The notes beneath the pieces are model-generated. The model was not told where the DNA came from and did not search any database. It was given only the letters and a program-made list of their open reading frames with translations. The translations under genes were made by a program, and so were the position numbers. Shown here one piece after another: positions 1 to 11,400 of a stretch of 64,000 nt of DNA (the first letter of the stretch is position 1; every line of letters begins with the position of its first letter). Where the stretch lies: the NCBI RefSeq assembly GCF_026151205.1, contig NC_087082.1, positions 2,508,001-2,572,000 on the forward strand, in the 5' to 3' direction. The DNA is from Bolinopsis microptera. Lineage: Eukaryota > Ctenophora > Tentaculata > Lobata > Bolinopsidae.

Positions 1-1998
1 AACCTAGCTTGAACTTCATCCCTCTGTTTCCTCGCCTGTTCAACTTCATCCTCAAGAGAACTTAGCTGTTTCTTCATGTCTTTTAGTTCTTCTCCTGCCA
101 TACTGAGACCCTCCTCTGCTGACTTTATTTCTGTTTGCAAGTCTTTCTTTTCTTTTGTTAAACTATCTGTGGATCGGTTGCTCTTCAGTTACAAAGAAAA
201 CAATTGGTTATCAAAACCAAGGACAAGACTTTAGAATGATTAATTGAAGACAAGATACACACAATCCATTTTATAATATTTTTATTTTGCCATTCGCGAT
301 TTTATAACATATGGTAATTACAAGTTAACCTACCAGATTCTTTGGTGTAAGTATCCAACTCTTTAATGACAGAAAAGTCGGCATTATCTAGGCCAGAGCC
401 CAAGTTAAGAGAAGCCAGTTCGTCAGGGATACTACTAGCAGTACTGGGCACACTGGCGGAACTGGCACTGAACGGGCTGCGAGTACCGGCCAACAGGACT
501 GTGCTAGTGTTTTTGGTTGCGGGTGTCGGCACACTGGGTGTGGAGGCGGCGATCGGAACTGAACGCGTGTAACTTTGTGCTAATGTTGCTGTCTGTAAAG
601 ATTAAGGAATGTATTAGACCAATGATGATACAATAAAAGCTGATACATTAGCTAAACATAGCAAAGTTGTCCTTGACAGTTATTGCCAAGGTCAAATATT
701 TGCAATTAGAAGTTCCCTGGTCACAATTGAAAACGGGATAATTATATAAACTTCGTCATGAGCCCCTAACTGCTTAAAGTTCCGAGCAATTACTTTAAAG
801 TATCTAGGATGTAAATTTTACATTCTACATTGTAAAATGTACACTCTGACACAAACCAGCAATATCAACAATATTACTGTTCTTAAAGACAGCATCCAAA
901 CCTTATCATGGATGAAACGAGGAGGAGGTTGCTTAGCGGGGAGTGTTGCAGTACCACGTGGGGGTAGGTGAGGGGACCCCAACACCCCCGCTCCCCCAAC
1001 AGCTGCTGGGGCAGGTACTGCTGCTGCTGCTGCTGCTGACGTTGCCGGGGTTCCAGCCCCTGCGCCCCCAGCTCGCAGTGTTGGGGGCACTAATTCAATA
1101 GGTAGCACTTCAGGTAGCGTTCCTTTCTGGAAATATGGGATCTTTAAACCTCGGATGTTAAAACGTGTAAATAACATGTTATCGAGACATTTAGCACTGG
1201 TGGACGGTAGAGCATTGAAATAGCTATCGAATTTCAACTAAAAACAATGAAATATTTCCTTCACATTACCCCACCACCGCCCCAATTTAGGGCACAATAA
1301 TTAACTTTATTAACAATAATTAACCTTGTGAAGATCGATGAGATGAAGGGCCAGTGCGTATTGTTCCTGGTTTAGTTTGCCGGTGCTGGTGATATCACAC
1401 AGTGCCCAGATCTTAGCAAGACCCAGCATTGGAACTCCTTTGCTGACCAGCAAGGGCCGCAAATCTGCTCCTGTCAGCACTCCTGAAATACCACGTTATT
1501 ATAAGTGTACTAGTGTAACCCGGCCTTCGGCAGGGATTTCACTGCCGCAGTTAAAAAGGGTAGGAGTAATTACCCGTTGAGTCAACCCGCATTAGGTGAG
1601 TATCTTAAACAATAATCAATAGAAATTAACCCTTAACACCACACCCGCCTATCATATTTGTGAACACGCATAACATTGTCGTATGAAAGTATGAACTCTC
1701 TCTGCAGTCCAAACAGTGCCCCCTCCCCTAATAAGATTATAGTATAGACAGCGAATCTTACCCGGGTAACTCAATTACACTAATTATGCAGCTACATATG
1801 CGAGCCCCGTAACTCTTACCGTTCTGCTCAAGCCATTTTATGTAACATTTGTGGTACAAAACCATCAATTAAACCACTTACCAACGACCGATTTAAAAAA
1901 CCTTTATCATTTAACTTCGTCAGAGTTTTGTCGGCACTTTACCGAAAAAATCAGTCCCGCAACTCTTACCGTTTTCTTGATTAAGCCGCTCGGAAATT

Positions 1999-2030
<32 letters not shown>

Positions 2031-5000
2031 AAAACACACATTCTGGGATTATTAGTTAGATACTGTACAGTTAGCATGATGTATATAATTAATCTGACAT
2101 AATTATAAGTGTTCGATAAACGTTGTATATATGTACATGAAACTATGTACATTGTACATGGTTATAATACATTTTACATTATGTATGTACATCATTGGAT
2201 CATATTTTGTAAGGAACTTATCGTAGTATTACCACGTCTACAAGGGATGGATCAAATACTGCCCATCAAGACGTGTACACGAAAACGTACACAAAAGTAC
2301 ATAGTACATTCCAATAGTACATTCCAATGAGCGTGACGAAATAACACCTTAACTCCAGTGGGTACTGGGTAGTTAAATCCGGTTAACGCTGTGATGCAGT
2401 ATAAGTGGCGGGTTTAAATATTATTTAGTTACTTGACAAATTCTAAGTTACAGGTGCGTTGGTTGAAGTGAAAATAAAGGGCTCGTTTTGTGAAAGTTAA
2501 AGTAGTGATGTAAGGGGGGGGGGGGGGGGGGGGTGTTGCCCCTCACCCTAATGTACTTTGGTTTGGTTACGACTCTAACCACATAACAACCGATTTTATA
2601 AATTAAGCCTTAGGTTTTATTCTACGTTTATAACTGATCTCCGCGTCTCATTTAAAGTACTGATAACTCTGTACTTGTAATAACCATCATGATCAGCAGA
2701 GGACATTTCCCATCAATATTACTCCTAATGATAACGGTTTCTCCTATCTTGATTCCAGTAATCCGATCATTCCTCTGAAAATCGCAGTTCCTCAACTCAC
2801 CTAATCCCCGTGTGTCATCCACAGTAAACTCACCTAATACGCGTGTGTCAGCCACAGTAAACTCACCTAATCCTCGGGAATCAGTCACAGCAAACTCACC
2901 TAATCCGCGTGTGTCAGCCACAGTAAACTCATCGGCAGCAACTCTGCGTATAGGGTTAGGGACCAGCCAGTTGACTTTCTGTACCTTGGTATAAACCACA
3001 CGGTGGCAGGGAGGTATGTAGTTGGTGGGAAGAGAGGTGGGGGTCTTCTCACCTTGCCGTGCCCTATGGTACAGAGGGGGAGAGTTATTGTATGTTATTG
3101 AGGACGTTACAGAAGGAATTAAATTAATGTAGTCCGAGGAGTTCTAACTATACTCGTGTCCTAAGATAGCGTTTCTCTTGTCTCATACAATGTCAGAATA
3201 TAATACCATTTCTTTGGAAACCTGTTTCCACAATTTAGCTTGCCTAGTTTCAAAACGATTCCATGGAATTGGATACTAAATGTCTAAATGTCTAAAGGAG
3301 AACGTGACAGGAGTTTCAGGGTAGTTTTTAATTAATAAAGTAATTTACAACACATATAACATATCTAGGTGTATGTAATTAACGACACATATAACATATC
3401 TAGGTGTATGTAATTAACAACACATATAACATATCTAGGTGTATCTAGATAAACTAACTTGTTCAAAAGGAACATTGCCAGACTGAACTCCTCCATGTCC
3501 AGGTGACCGTCCCTGTCTACGTCACTCAGTTCCCAGATTTGTCCTAACAAGCCCACGTGTAGACCTGATTTCTGCAGAATAGGCTTCACTTTCCCTCCTG
3601 AAAATTAAAAACGTTCAGATATCAAGAATGGGTTTCATAGGCAGGGGAAATGTGTACGTTCCTACAGACACAAATGACTTGGGTGTAAACAAACTAGCCA
3701 ATTAAATACAAGGATCGTGGTCATGAGTCCAAACAAGCGCGTGTAAACAAGAAGAAGACTGGTAGTACTAGTACCTGATAGCTTGCCGTTGGTGGGGTTG
3801 AGGCTGTGGAATATGCTCTCATACTGAGCACGTGACTGGGGGCTCACCACCCACGACTCACCACTTTTATCTGAAATTGAGAACATTAAACTCTTACACA
3901 AACGTGATCACACACTTGGACTCATACAATTTGTGTTGAGCAGCTTCAGTTGTTGGAGAAAGTGACGATTATTTTGAAAGATTATCTCCTCAGATCACCG
4001 TTACACGGTCCTTTTATTTTCTTGTATGTACGGCCCTACGTTTGTATTATACAGTGCTCTAGGGTAAAGTTAGTGAGAACTACTACTAGATCATGAGACA
4101 AGTGCTCAAAGTGTAGGAATCATATTGAATCGCTCTCAGATCTACTTCTCGTATTTCATCTACTCATAGTGGTATGACGTGATGGAGTCAAGTGGTTGAA
4201 GTTTAACTCGACATATTAATGTCAGCCACGAGTTATTTTCGTATCACTAGACGAAATGAAAGTCAAAGGCAATAGGTAAAATTCAGGAAATAAGGCTCCG
4301 CCGTATCGTAAAATCCATGGAGAAGAGGATCTATCAAACATTATAATTATTGAGTAGGATCTTTGAACGCATTTATAAAAATAATTCGATAGATTAAATA
4401 TTAGTCAATAAATGCTGATGATTAATTTTGAGCAAAAAAATCAGATTGTGTTTGTACGATTTTCAGATTTCCATGTTTAAAGATCAAATTTCGAACAATG
4501 ATTTGTTACGAAGGAAAGTGATTAGTAATTTGTTGTCATTCAGACGATTGAACGTTTTTCTGCATTTGAAAACTATAATCGAAAGAAAGAAAAGCCATCA
4601 GATTGCAAAAACTGATCAAAAAAAGGATCTTCTGTGATCACAAGAGACTCAAGAGAGTTGAAAAGTGATCATCACACTTTCATCGTGTATTGAAGCAGAC
4701 CTAAGTAAGACCGCATAATGAGAGGATCCCTGGAAGGCTCGACTACACTGCTCTTATTCGTGTCACGTGGTACTGGTTTAGTATCTCGTGGAACAATTAA
4801 TGGGCTCTGATTGGCTGTATTCTGGTCACGTGGTACTATCATCAGGCTATGATAGATTGAGTTCGCTCCACTGCGTATGGAAGATGGAACAGATCCGCTG
4901 GGTACCTCAATCAGACTACTCAAGTCCATTTCAAGGACGCTGGACCGTTTTTGAGGCGGAGTGTTGGAGGGTCGAACCGGCTTCTGCTTGTGCTCAATTC

Positions 5001-7657
5001 CCGTCCTCGCTTCAATGTTAGGGTTATGATATGTTGCAAAATACAGAGAAGGGGAGTTGAAGTTAAATAATCACACGACACTGAGACACTCATCGTAACA
5101 ATACATAAAGTGAATAACTGTATCATCTCTTATCAGCAGATACTGAAATTAATTATTAATTAAATAAACACAGATATCTGCCTCACCAGGGAGAGTAGGA
5201 CGAGAGGGGCGGGAGGGCGGTGTCCCCACTCGGTCAGGGGTACCGGGACTACTGCTCGGGAAGGAGGGGTATCCAGAAAACTTTGCCGCTGGCACATTCA
5301 TTCTGGGAGTTTGTAGTGAGGTTGCTGGGTTATGAGTCATAACTTATGAGTTTAATGAGTATATTAATGATTAGAGTAGTGTATAGTAGTGTATAGTAGT
5401 GTATAGTAGTGTATAGTAGTGTATAGTAGTGTATAGTAGTGTATAGTAGTGTATAGTAGTGTATAGTAGTGTATAGTAGTGTATAGTAGTGTATAGTAGT
5501 GTATAGTAGTGTATAGTAGTGTATAGTAGTGTATAGTAGTGTATAGTGGTGTATAGTAGTGTATAGTAGTGTATACTGTATAGTAGTGTATAGTGGTGTA
5601 TAGTAGTGTATAGTAGTGTATAGTAGTGTATAGTAGTGTATAGTGGTGTGTAGTGATGTATAGTAGTGTATAGTAGTGTATAGTGGTGTATAGTAGTGTA
5701 TAGTAGTGTATAGTAGTGTATAGTGGTGTGTAGTGATGTATAGTAGTGTATAGTAGTGTATAGTGGTGTATAGTAGTGTATAGTAGTGTATAGTAGTGTA
5801 TAGTGGTGTGTAGTGATGTATAGTAGTGTATAGTAGTGTATAGTGGTGTATAGTAGTGTATAGTAGTGTATAGTAGTGTATAGTAGTGTATAGTAGTGTA
5901 TAGTAGTGTATAGTAGTGCATTGTAGTGTATAGTAGTGCATTGTAGTGTATAGTAGTGTATAGTAGTGTATAGTAGTGTATAGTAGTGTATAGTAGTGTA
6001 TAGTAGTGTATAGTAGTGTATAGTGGTGTATAGTAGTGTATAGTAGTGTATACTGTATAGTAGTGTATAGTGGTGTATAGTAGTGTATAGTAGTGTATAT
6101 TAGTGTATAGTGGTGTGTAGTGATGTATAGTAGTGTATAGTAGTGTATAGTGGTGTATAGTAGTGTATAGTAGTGTATAGTGGTGTGTAGTGATGTATAG
6201 TAGTGTATAGTAGTGTATAGTAGTGTATAGTAGTGTATAGTAGTGTATAGCTGTAGTGTATAGTAGTGTATAGTAGTGTATAGTGGTGTATAATGCAAGG
6301 GACAACAATGTACAGTTTAACATGACACTTACACGAGTGTGGTTTAATACATGATCACATTTAGTTGTAATTAGTTGCATGTCATAATTTATCATGGTAA
6401 TAGGTAACATTTGGCACTCTGTCTGTATTCATCTAAAAGTAAACAAAAGATCACAGCAGAAATACTGACTGCTTTCTTTATGGCCACCTGTTCAACTTTG
6501 GCCTTGTTTAGTGGCTGATTGCTACAGAATAAACATGACATAGTATGCAATTACAATGATAGATGTTCATAATTTACCTTACGCAATAGTTATCACAAAA
6601 TTCAAAATCAAGACAGACAGAGTGAGATTAATCAAATAAACGTTGCAGATTAAGATAGAGTGTAGGTCAGTAGGTAGGGTATAAGGATATAACGCTGAGT
6701 GAGCAAAATACTCAAGGTAGTATTTGATACCATTCACCCCAAAATATTGCCTATTTGGCTCTCTCTCTCTCTCCCTCTAGCTCTCTATTAGATCTATTTC
6801 TCTAGTCATTTTTCGTTCAGATGTCAAAATGTTTATTAAAAACCTAAACAGATGAGGTTGATATTTTGCATCAAAAATACGGTCTGCGGAAAAATCGATT
6901 GTTGGTGTATGAGGTGAAAAAACGTCCAAACTACTCAAGGCAGTCTATTTGGCAGCTCGCCAGCTCGGCTTTGGCAAATTTGAAAGCTTTTTGTACGACT
7001 TTATATGGTTGTGGGTCTTGTGGGTTGAATTGCTGAATTTCAAATTGAGTGGCGAGTGCATAGCAGTGTAATGACTAATGAGTTCAGAAAAATTCAAATT
7101 GAAGAAACTACTGATAATACATTCCCTAAAAATTTAGTAAAGTGATTAAATAGCTAAACCACAAAATCCACGTTTTTAACTCGTTTCATCTCTAAACAAC
7201 AACACAACCGAACTGAAACAATTCTGACAGTGTTTTTTTGGGTACAATAAATCACACCAGTCTGGTGTACTTACTTTAGATTCTCAGCAGTGGGCTGTAT
7301 TCCGTTCTGGACTAACGCCACAAGTTTAATAGCAGTTGACAGGCCCAACAGGTCCAGAGCTCCTACTTTGTTTCTGTCCGACAGGTCCCATATTAGGGCC
7401 AAATCACTCGTCGCTATCCCTGGGGTGGCAATGATACATCTCAGGTAATTTGCTACTGATTCATTTAATATATCAGATACCCTCAGTCTTGAAGAAGAAA
7501 AACACTGACAAATTAAACGATATAAAATGTGGGGGAAAGGGTGCCAACCTGAAGATCTGAGGAAAGTAGCGGCATCAACAGCCAGTATTCGTCCCGTCTT
7601 GTCAGGATCCAATTGCTCGAAGAAGTACACGGCAGCGTTGTCTACAAATGAGCCCAT
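1..7657 (-). CDS. EPS15: EPS15/EPS15L1-type EH-domain endocytic adaptor, 3' end outside the window
   Basis: EPS15-type proteins bind NPF motifs through EH domains and scaffold clathrin-coated pits. Exons (minus strand): 7657-7549, 7419-7275, 6521-about 6488, about 5303-5187, 5009-4701, 3870-3775, 3597-3459, 3063-2900 (or 2867/2834/2801), 1482-1325, 1126-902, 592-334, 166-<1. EH1 lies in exons 1-2 (IWDLSD). EH2 lies in 3870-3459, with an EF-hand loop DVDRDGHLDMEEF and IWELSD. The second half of EH3 is in 1482-1325 (IWALCD, LNQEQY), followed by an EPS15-like PEVLPIELVPP stretch. Next come an Ala/Pro linker (GCN-rich around 1018-1038), KELD, and a Lys/Glu coiled coil at 166-1. Phases agree at most junctions, but the 6488 donor and the 5' edge of the 5187 exon are uncertain, and the exon for the first half of EH3 was not found. 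The start ATG at 7657 directly follows a TAA. DPF/NPF and UIM parts would lie beyond base 1. EPS15 versus EPS15L1 is not resolved. Confidence 0.88.
2003..2031. repeat. (CAGA)n microsatellite
   Basis: About seven perfect CAGA units in an EPS15 intron. A short degenerate direct repeat (ACTCTTACCGTT) occurs nearby at about 1811 and 1962. Confidence 0.9.
2514..2533. other. G20 homopolymer in an EPS15 intron
   Basis: An uninterrupted run of 20 G on the plus strand. A second G20 run lies at 41498-41517. The exact length may be limited by the sequencing method. Confidence 0.9.
2801..2933 (-). repeat. 33-bp tandem repeat, each unit carrying a consensus splice donor
   Basis: Four 33-bp units lie at the end of the EPS15 exon after EH2. 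Each ends TTAG|GTGAGT on the minus strand, giving possible exon ends at 2900, 2867, 2834 and 2801. All are in splice phase 1 and 33 nt apart, so each choice adds an 11-residue block of the type GLGEFTVADTR without a frameshift. A diverged partial unit at 2902-2933 lacks the donor. Confidence 0.85.
3346..3450 (-). repeat. 35-bp intronic tandem repeat (3 copies) beside a splice donor
   Basis: Three near-identical 35-bp units, each containing ACATATAACATATCTAGGTG on the plus strand, begin within about 15 nt of the EPS15 donor at 3458. The only obvious differences are one base change in the middle copy and a diverged edge. Confidence 0.85.
5374..6291. repeat. 10-bp tandem array (TATAGTAGTG) in an EPS15 intron
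   Basis: About 90 copies of TATAGTAGTG with variants TATAGTGGTG, TGTAGTGATG and CATTGTAGTG. The variants recur in the same order every 80-90 bp, giving a higher-order repeat. Two minus-strand reading frames of more than 320 codons (LYTTIHYYTL-type) arise only because ten bases repeat in every frame; they are not genes. The array lies between the exons at 6521 and about 5303. Confidence 0.95.
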
Positions 7658-8495
7658 TTAGCATAGCTATCTTTTGAGAATATGTACTGTTAGCTAACTT
7701 TTAATGTTGGTTATTATTATAATAACATATTATGTGCTTTAATGTAGTTGGAAATGTGTAATGATGTATCATCGGTTATAATATTATGTTAGGTGTTCTG
7801 CTGTACTGTGAAGATACTTCTGACGACGGAAAGTTGATGCAGATTAAGCTTAATTTTCAGTTCAAACAGTAGAAATATGTAAACATATCTCTAGCATAAG
7901 AAAGGTACAGACACATGCAATGGATAAACAATTCCATCACAGTTCATAAATTAACATCAAATAATATAATATCTGAGATTTAAAAACAATAAAAAAGAGC
8001 AATAGGAGGTTTTATCAGGAATCCATCCTCGCATCTTAAATTCGTGTGCAAAAATCGACACAATTTGCAGTGTGACATCCAATATTCTCTTCATAAGATC
8101 ACGATCATCCGTGGTGACAGACGTCAGTCATAAAATCAGGTTATAATTTCAATCAACAACGATTGTTGCAAAGACCACGCCTGGGGCTAAAAATAGAGCA
8201 CTGTGCACCATATGATAGCAGCACTAAATTGAATTAATTGGCACTCCTGAAATAAGTTGTATTTTGTGCGCATCTATTTCCAAGACCAGGCCATCCAGTT
8301 CAGTTATTATTATTACAAGTCACAGAATATGTTCACAGTGCAAAATTTGCCGCTTAACAAAACCATGTTGTAAAATGTAGCTTTTTGAAGTTTAAAATTT
8401 AAAGTTGTCAAATCGTGCTCCGAGTGATCACTGATCATGACGGATGGAAATATCATGAGGTAGAATATTGCAGAATGGAGATGGTTCTAGAATGT
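7658..8495. other. Spacer between METTL3 3' end and EPS15 5' end
   Basis: 838 bases between two minus-strand genes. I see no open frame with family resemblance, no RNA gene and no repeat. It must hold the METTL3 3' UTR and the EPS15 promoter or 5' UTR. Confidence 0.7.
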
Positions 8496-11400
8496 TTAGA
8501 AGGGCAGAGACATTCCATATCGAGCGAAATACTTCTGCTTTACATCCTCCCATTCAAGATGTACTCCGTCCAACTGGTTACCTGAGGTTTACAGTGGTTT
8601 ACAAATGCGAAACAACATTCAGTGTAATCCAAAACTCAGAAATCAGAATCCAATATTAACACAATATTTAGTGTAATCCAAAACTCAGAATCTAGTTTAG
8701 TACTAGAAACATTGCTGTCTGCTGGAGAAGTGGAAATATCTGTGTCTCGTGAAGTTTGACACTAACATGGTTCTGATCACACAACCTCTACTAGACACAA
8801 AGTGATGTCATTAGTAACTTGAAACGGGCGTCAGAATATGTACAATTTTGTTTACAATGTAGACTCTACATGAAGTGTGTTTGGTGAAAATGGAAAAATA
8901 GAAGATGAAAAAAGGAAAATCGCTTATTGTACATATTATACGTCTGTACGTAGAAACCCATTAAAAATGCCCGACGCAACAATTATACTAAAAACCCAAC
9001 AATATTGCCCTACAGTAAATTATCTTAACCAGCCAAAAAACACGGCAGTAAATTATCTAGACCCACCCAAAATACCCGGTACTAGCAAATAAGTTTTAAA
9101 TACCCACCTAAAGTTAGCCAGTTGTTCTGAGTGTTATGCTCACGACCAAACAACTCTAACTTCCTGGTTCCGGGTGAAAGTCTCTCGATCATCCCGTATA
9201 TTTCATCAGGCTTGTGAGAGGTGTCTCGCACCTGGTGGGTCAAGTTATTATTGGTCTCTTTTAGAGATCAAATAGAATATCAAACAGAATCAACTAGAAT
9301 GAATAAAATTCTTTAAAATCCTTTTTCCCTCGCACAACTGAAAGGGTAACGTTGGAAAACATTCACTGTCAAAACTCAAAGGGCTCAAAGCGATGAGATT
9401 AATTAACATTTCCGCTGTAACCCGATTACAACAATTAATATTTCCGAACCTCGCTGACTATCAGATCACAGTCCAGTCCTCTGTTGAAGTTTTTAGGATT
9501 TCCTTTCACCCCTACCAGGCAGTGTTCTTTACCGTGGTTTATCCAGTGGCCTGGGGACAAGGTCATTACTTAATTAATTAATTAAAAAAGGTCATTATAC
9601 TTACTCGATTAATTTAATCAATTAAACAAGTTTTTTGGTTCTCATGATTCCACTTAACTGTAACAAATGATATTTTGAACTGATTATCCTAGAGGGGTTC
9701 TTTATAAGGTTCTATAAGATTACCCTAAATTATTATTTTGGGTTATGAAGTTTTGACATAATATTATAATATAATATACAATAGTAAGTTGATACAAAAA
9801 AAACAAATTTTACGTTTAACTAACAACCTGTTAAAACAATTATTACAACCAGCACCAGCACAGTATACCGTGTACTTACAATTTACAGTATACTTGCTCT
9901 GTACTTACAGTGTACTTAAAGTGAACTTACAGTGTACTTACACTGACTGTACTTATACTGTACTTAAAGTGTACTTAAAGTGTATTTACAGTGTATTTAC
10001 AGTGTACTTACAGTGTACTTACAGTGTACTTACACTGTACTTACAGTGTACTTACACTGTACTTACAGTGTACTTACAGTAAGTTGATACAAAAAAAACA
10101 AATTTTACGTTTAACTAACAACCTGTTAAAACAATTATTACTGTTTTATACTGTACTTAAAGTGTACTTAAAGTGTATTTACAGTGTACTTACAGTGTAC
10201 TTACAGTGTACTTACAGTGTACTTACACTGTACTTACAGTGTACTTACAGTGTACTTAAAGTGAACTTACAGTGTACTTACACTGACTGTACTTATACTG
10301 TACTTAAAGTGTACTTAAAGTGTATTTACAGTGTACTTACAGTGTACTTACAGTGTACTTACAGTGTACTTACAGTGTACTTACAGTGGGTACAGTGTAC
10401 TTACAGTGTACTTACAGTGTACTTAAAGTGAACTTACAGTGTACTTACAGTGGGTATAGTGTACTTAAAGTGTACTTAAAGTGAACTTACAGTGTACTTA
10501 CACTGACTGTACTTATACTGTACTTACAGTGTACTTAAAGTGTATTTACAGTGTACTTACACTGTACTTACAGTGTACTTACACTGTACTTAAAATGTAC
10601 TTACAGTGTACTTACACTGTACCTACAGTGTACTTACACTGTACTTAAAATGTACTTACAGTGTACTTACACTGTACTTAAAATGTACTTACAGTGTACT
10701 TACACTGTACTTACAGTGTACTTACACTGTACTTACAGTATACTTGCTCTGTACTTAAAGTGTACTTACAGTGTACTTACAGTGTACTTACACTGACTGT
10801 ACTTACACTGTACTTACAATGTACTTACACTGTACTTACAATGTACTTACCAGTTCTGCCTGTTCTGATAAGCCTCTGAAGCTGGTTGGTTTTAACCCAG
10901 ATAATATCGTCAACTCTGTCATATCCCCAGATCTGCAACAGCTCCCTCCCCAGCTCTACTGCTCTACCTGTGACCCACAGGAATATAAACCCGTCATCCT
11001 GGGAGAAACAGTTTGTTACAACAATCTGATTTGTTTATATAGTGGTATTAGAGTTTATAATATTTTCCGCGAATTATTTCCCCGAAAAGTCGTGGACACT
11101 GGTAACCGATAATTTCCTGTAAGGGTTGCAAGAGTATTATGAGGACCGACTGCGAGTACCTCAGACTGGCTTGCGAGAAGTTTCAAAACAAATAACAGTG
11201 GCGCAATATATGTTACACACTATATTGTATCATGCGCACGTATCACATTACACATATTCTAATCAGAACCGGAAAAATCATAACAAATAATTAGTTTCGT
11301 ACTCGGGCTCGGGTTTCTAATTCTATCTATTTAGACAAAAACTAACCTGAACTTTTTCCACTCCCATGTTCCTCATCTCATCATCTGTCATAGTACCATA

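Noticed and set aside
1130-1140. Telomere or centromere satellite interpretation for the various arrays
   Set aside because: Unit sequences differ from array to array and each is confined to one intron. Only the 31676-31746 tract resembles TTAGGG.
1127-1237. Extended EPS15 exon starting at 1237 behind TTGTTTTTAG
   Set aside because: The exon from 1126 matches the family (LHK then KGTLPEVLP); the extension adds 37 residues without resemblance after KFDSYFNAL. Kept only as a possible alternative acceptor.
2801-2933. CRISPR-like array
   Set aside because: The direct repeats have no unique spacers, and the context is an animal gene. The same holds for the other tandem arrays here.
5330-6410. 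Two long minus-strand frames (322 and 348 codons, YTLLYTTIHY-type)
   Set aside because: They exist only because a 10-bp repeat is open in several frames at once; there is no start context, domain or splice support.
9789-11112. Plus-strand frames of [11 protein letters not shown] type
   Set aside because: They are antisense translations of the 11-bp donor-like array in METTL3 intron 8, and the last one runs over METTL3 exon 8 antisense.
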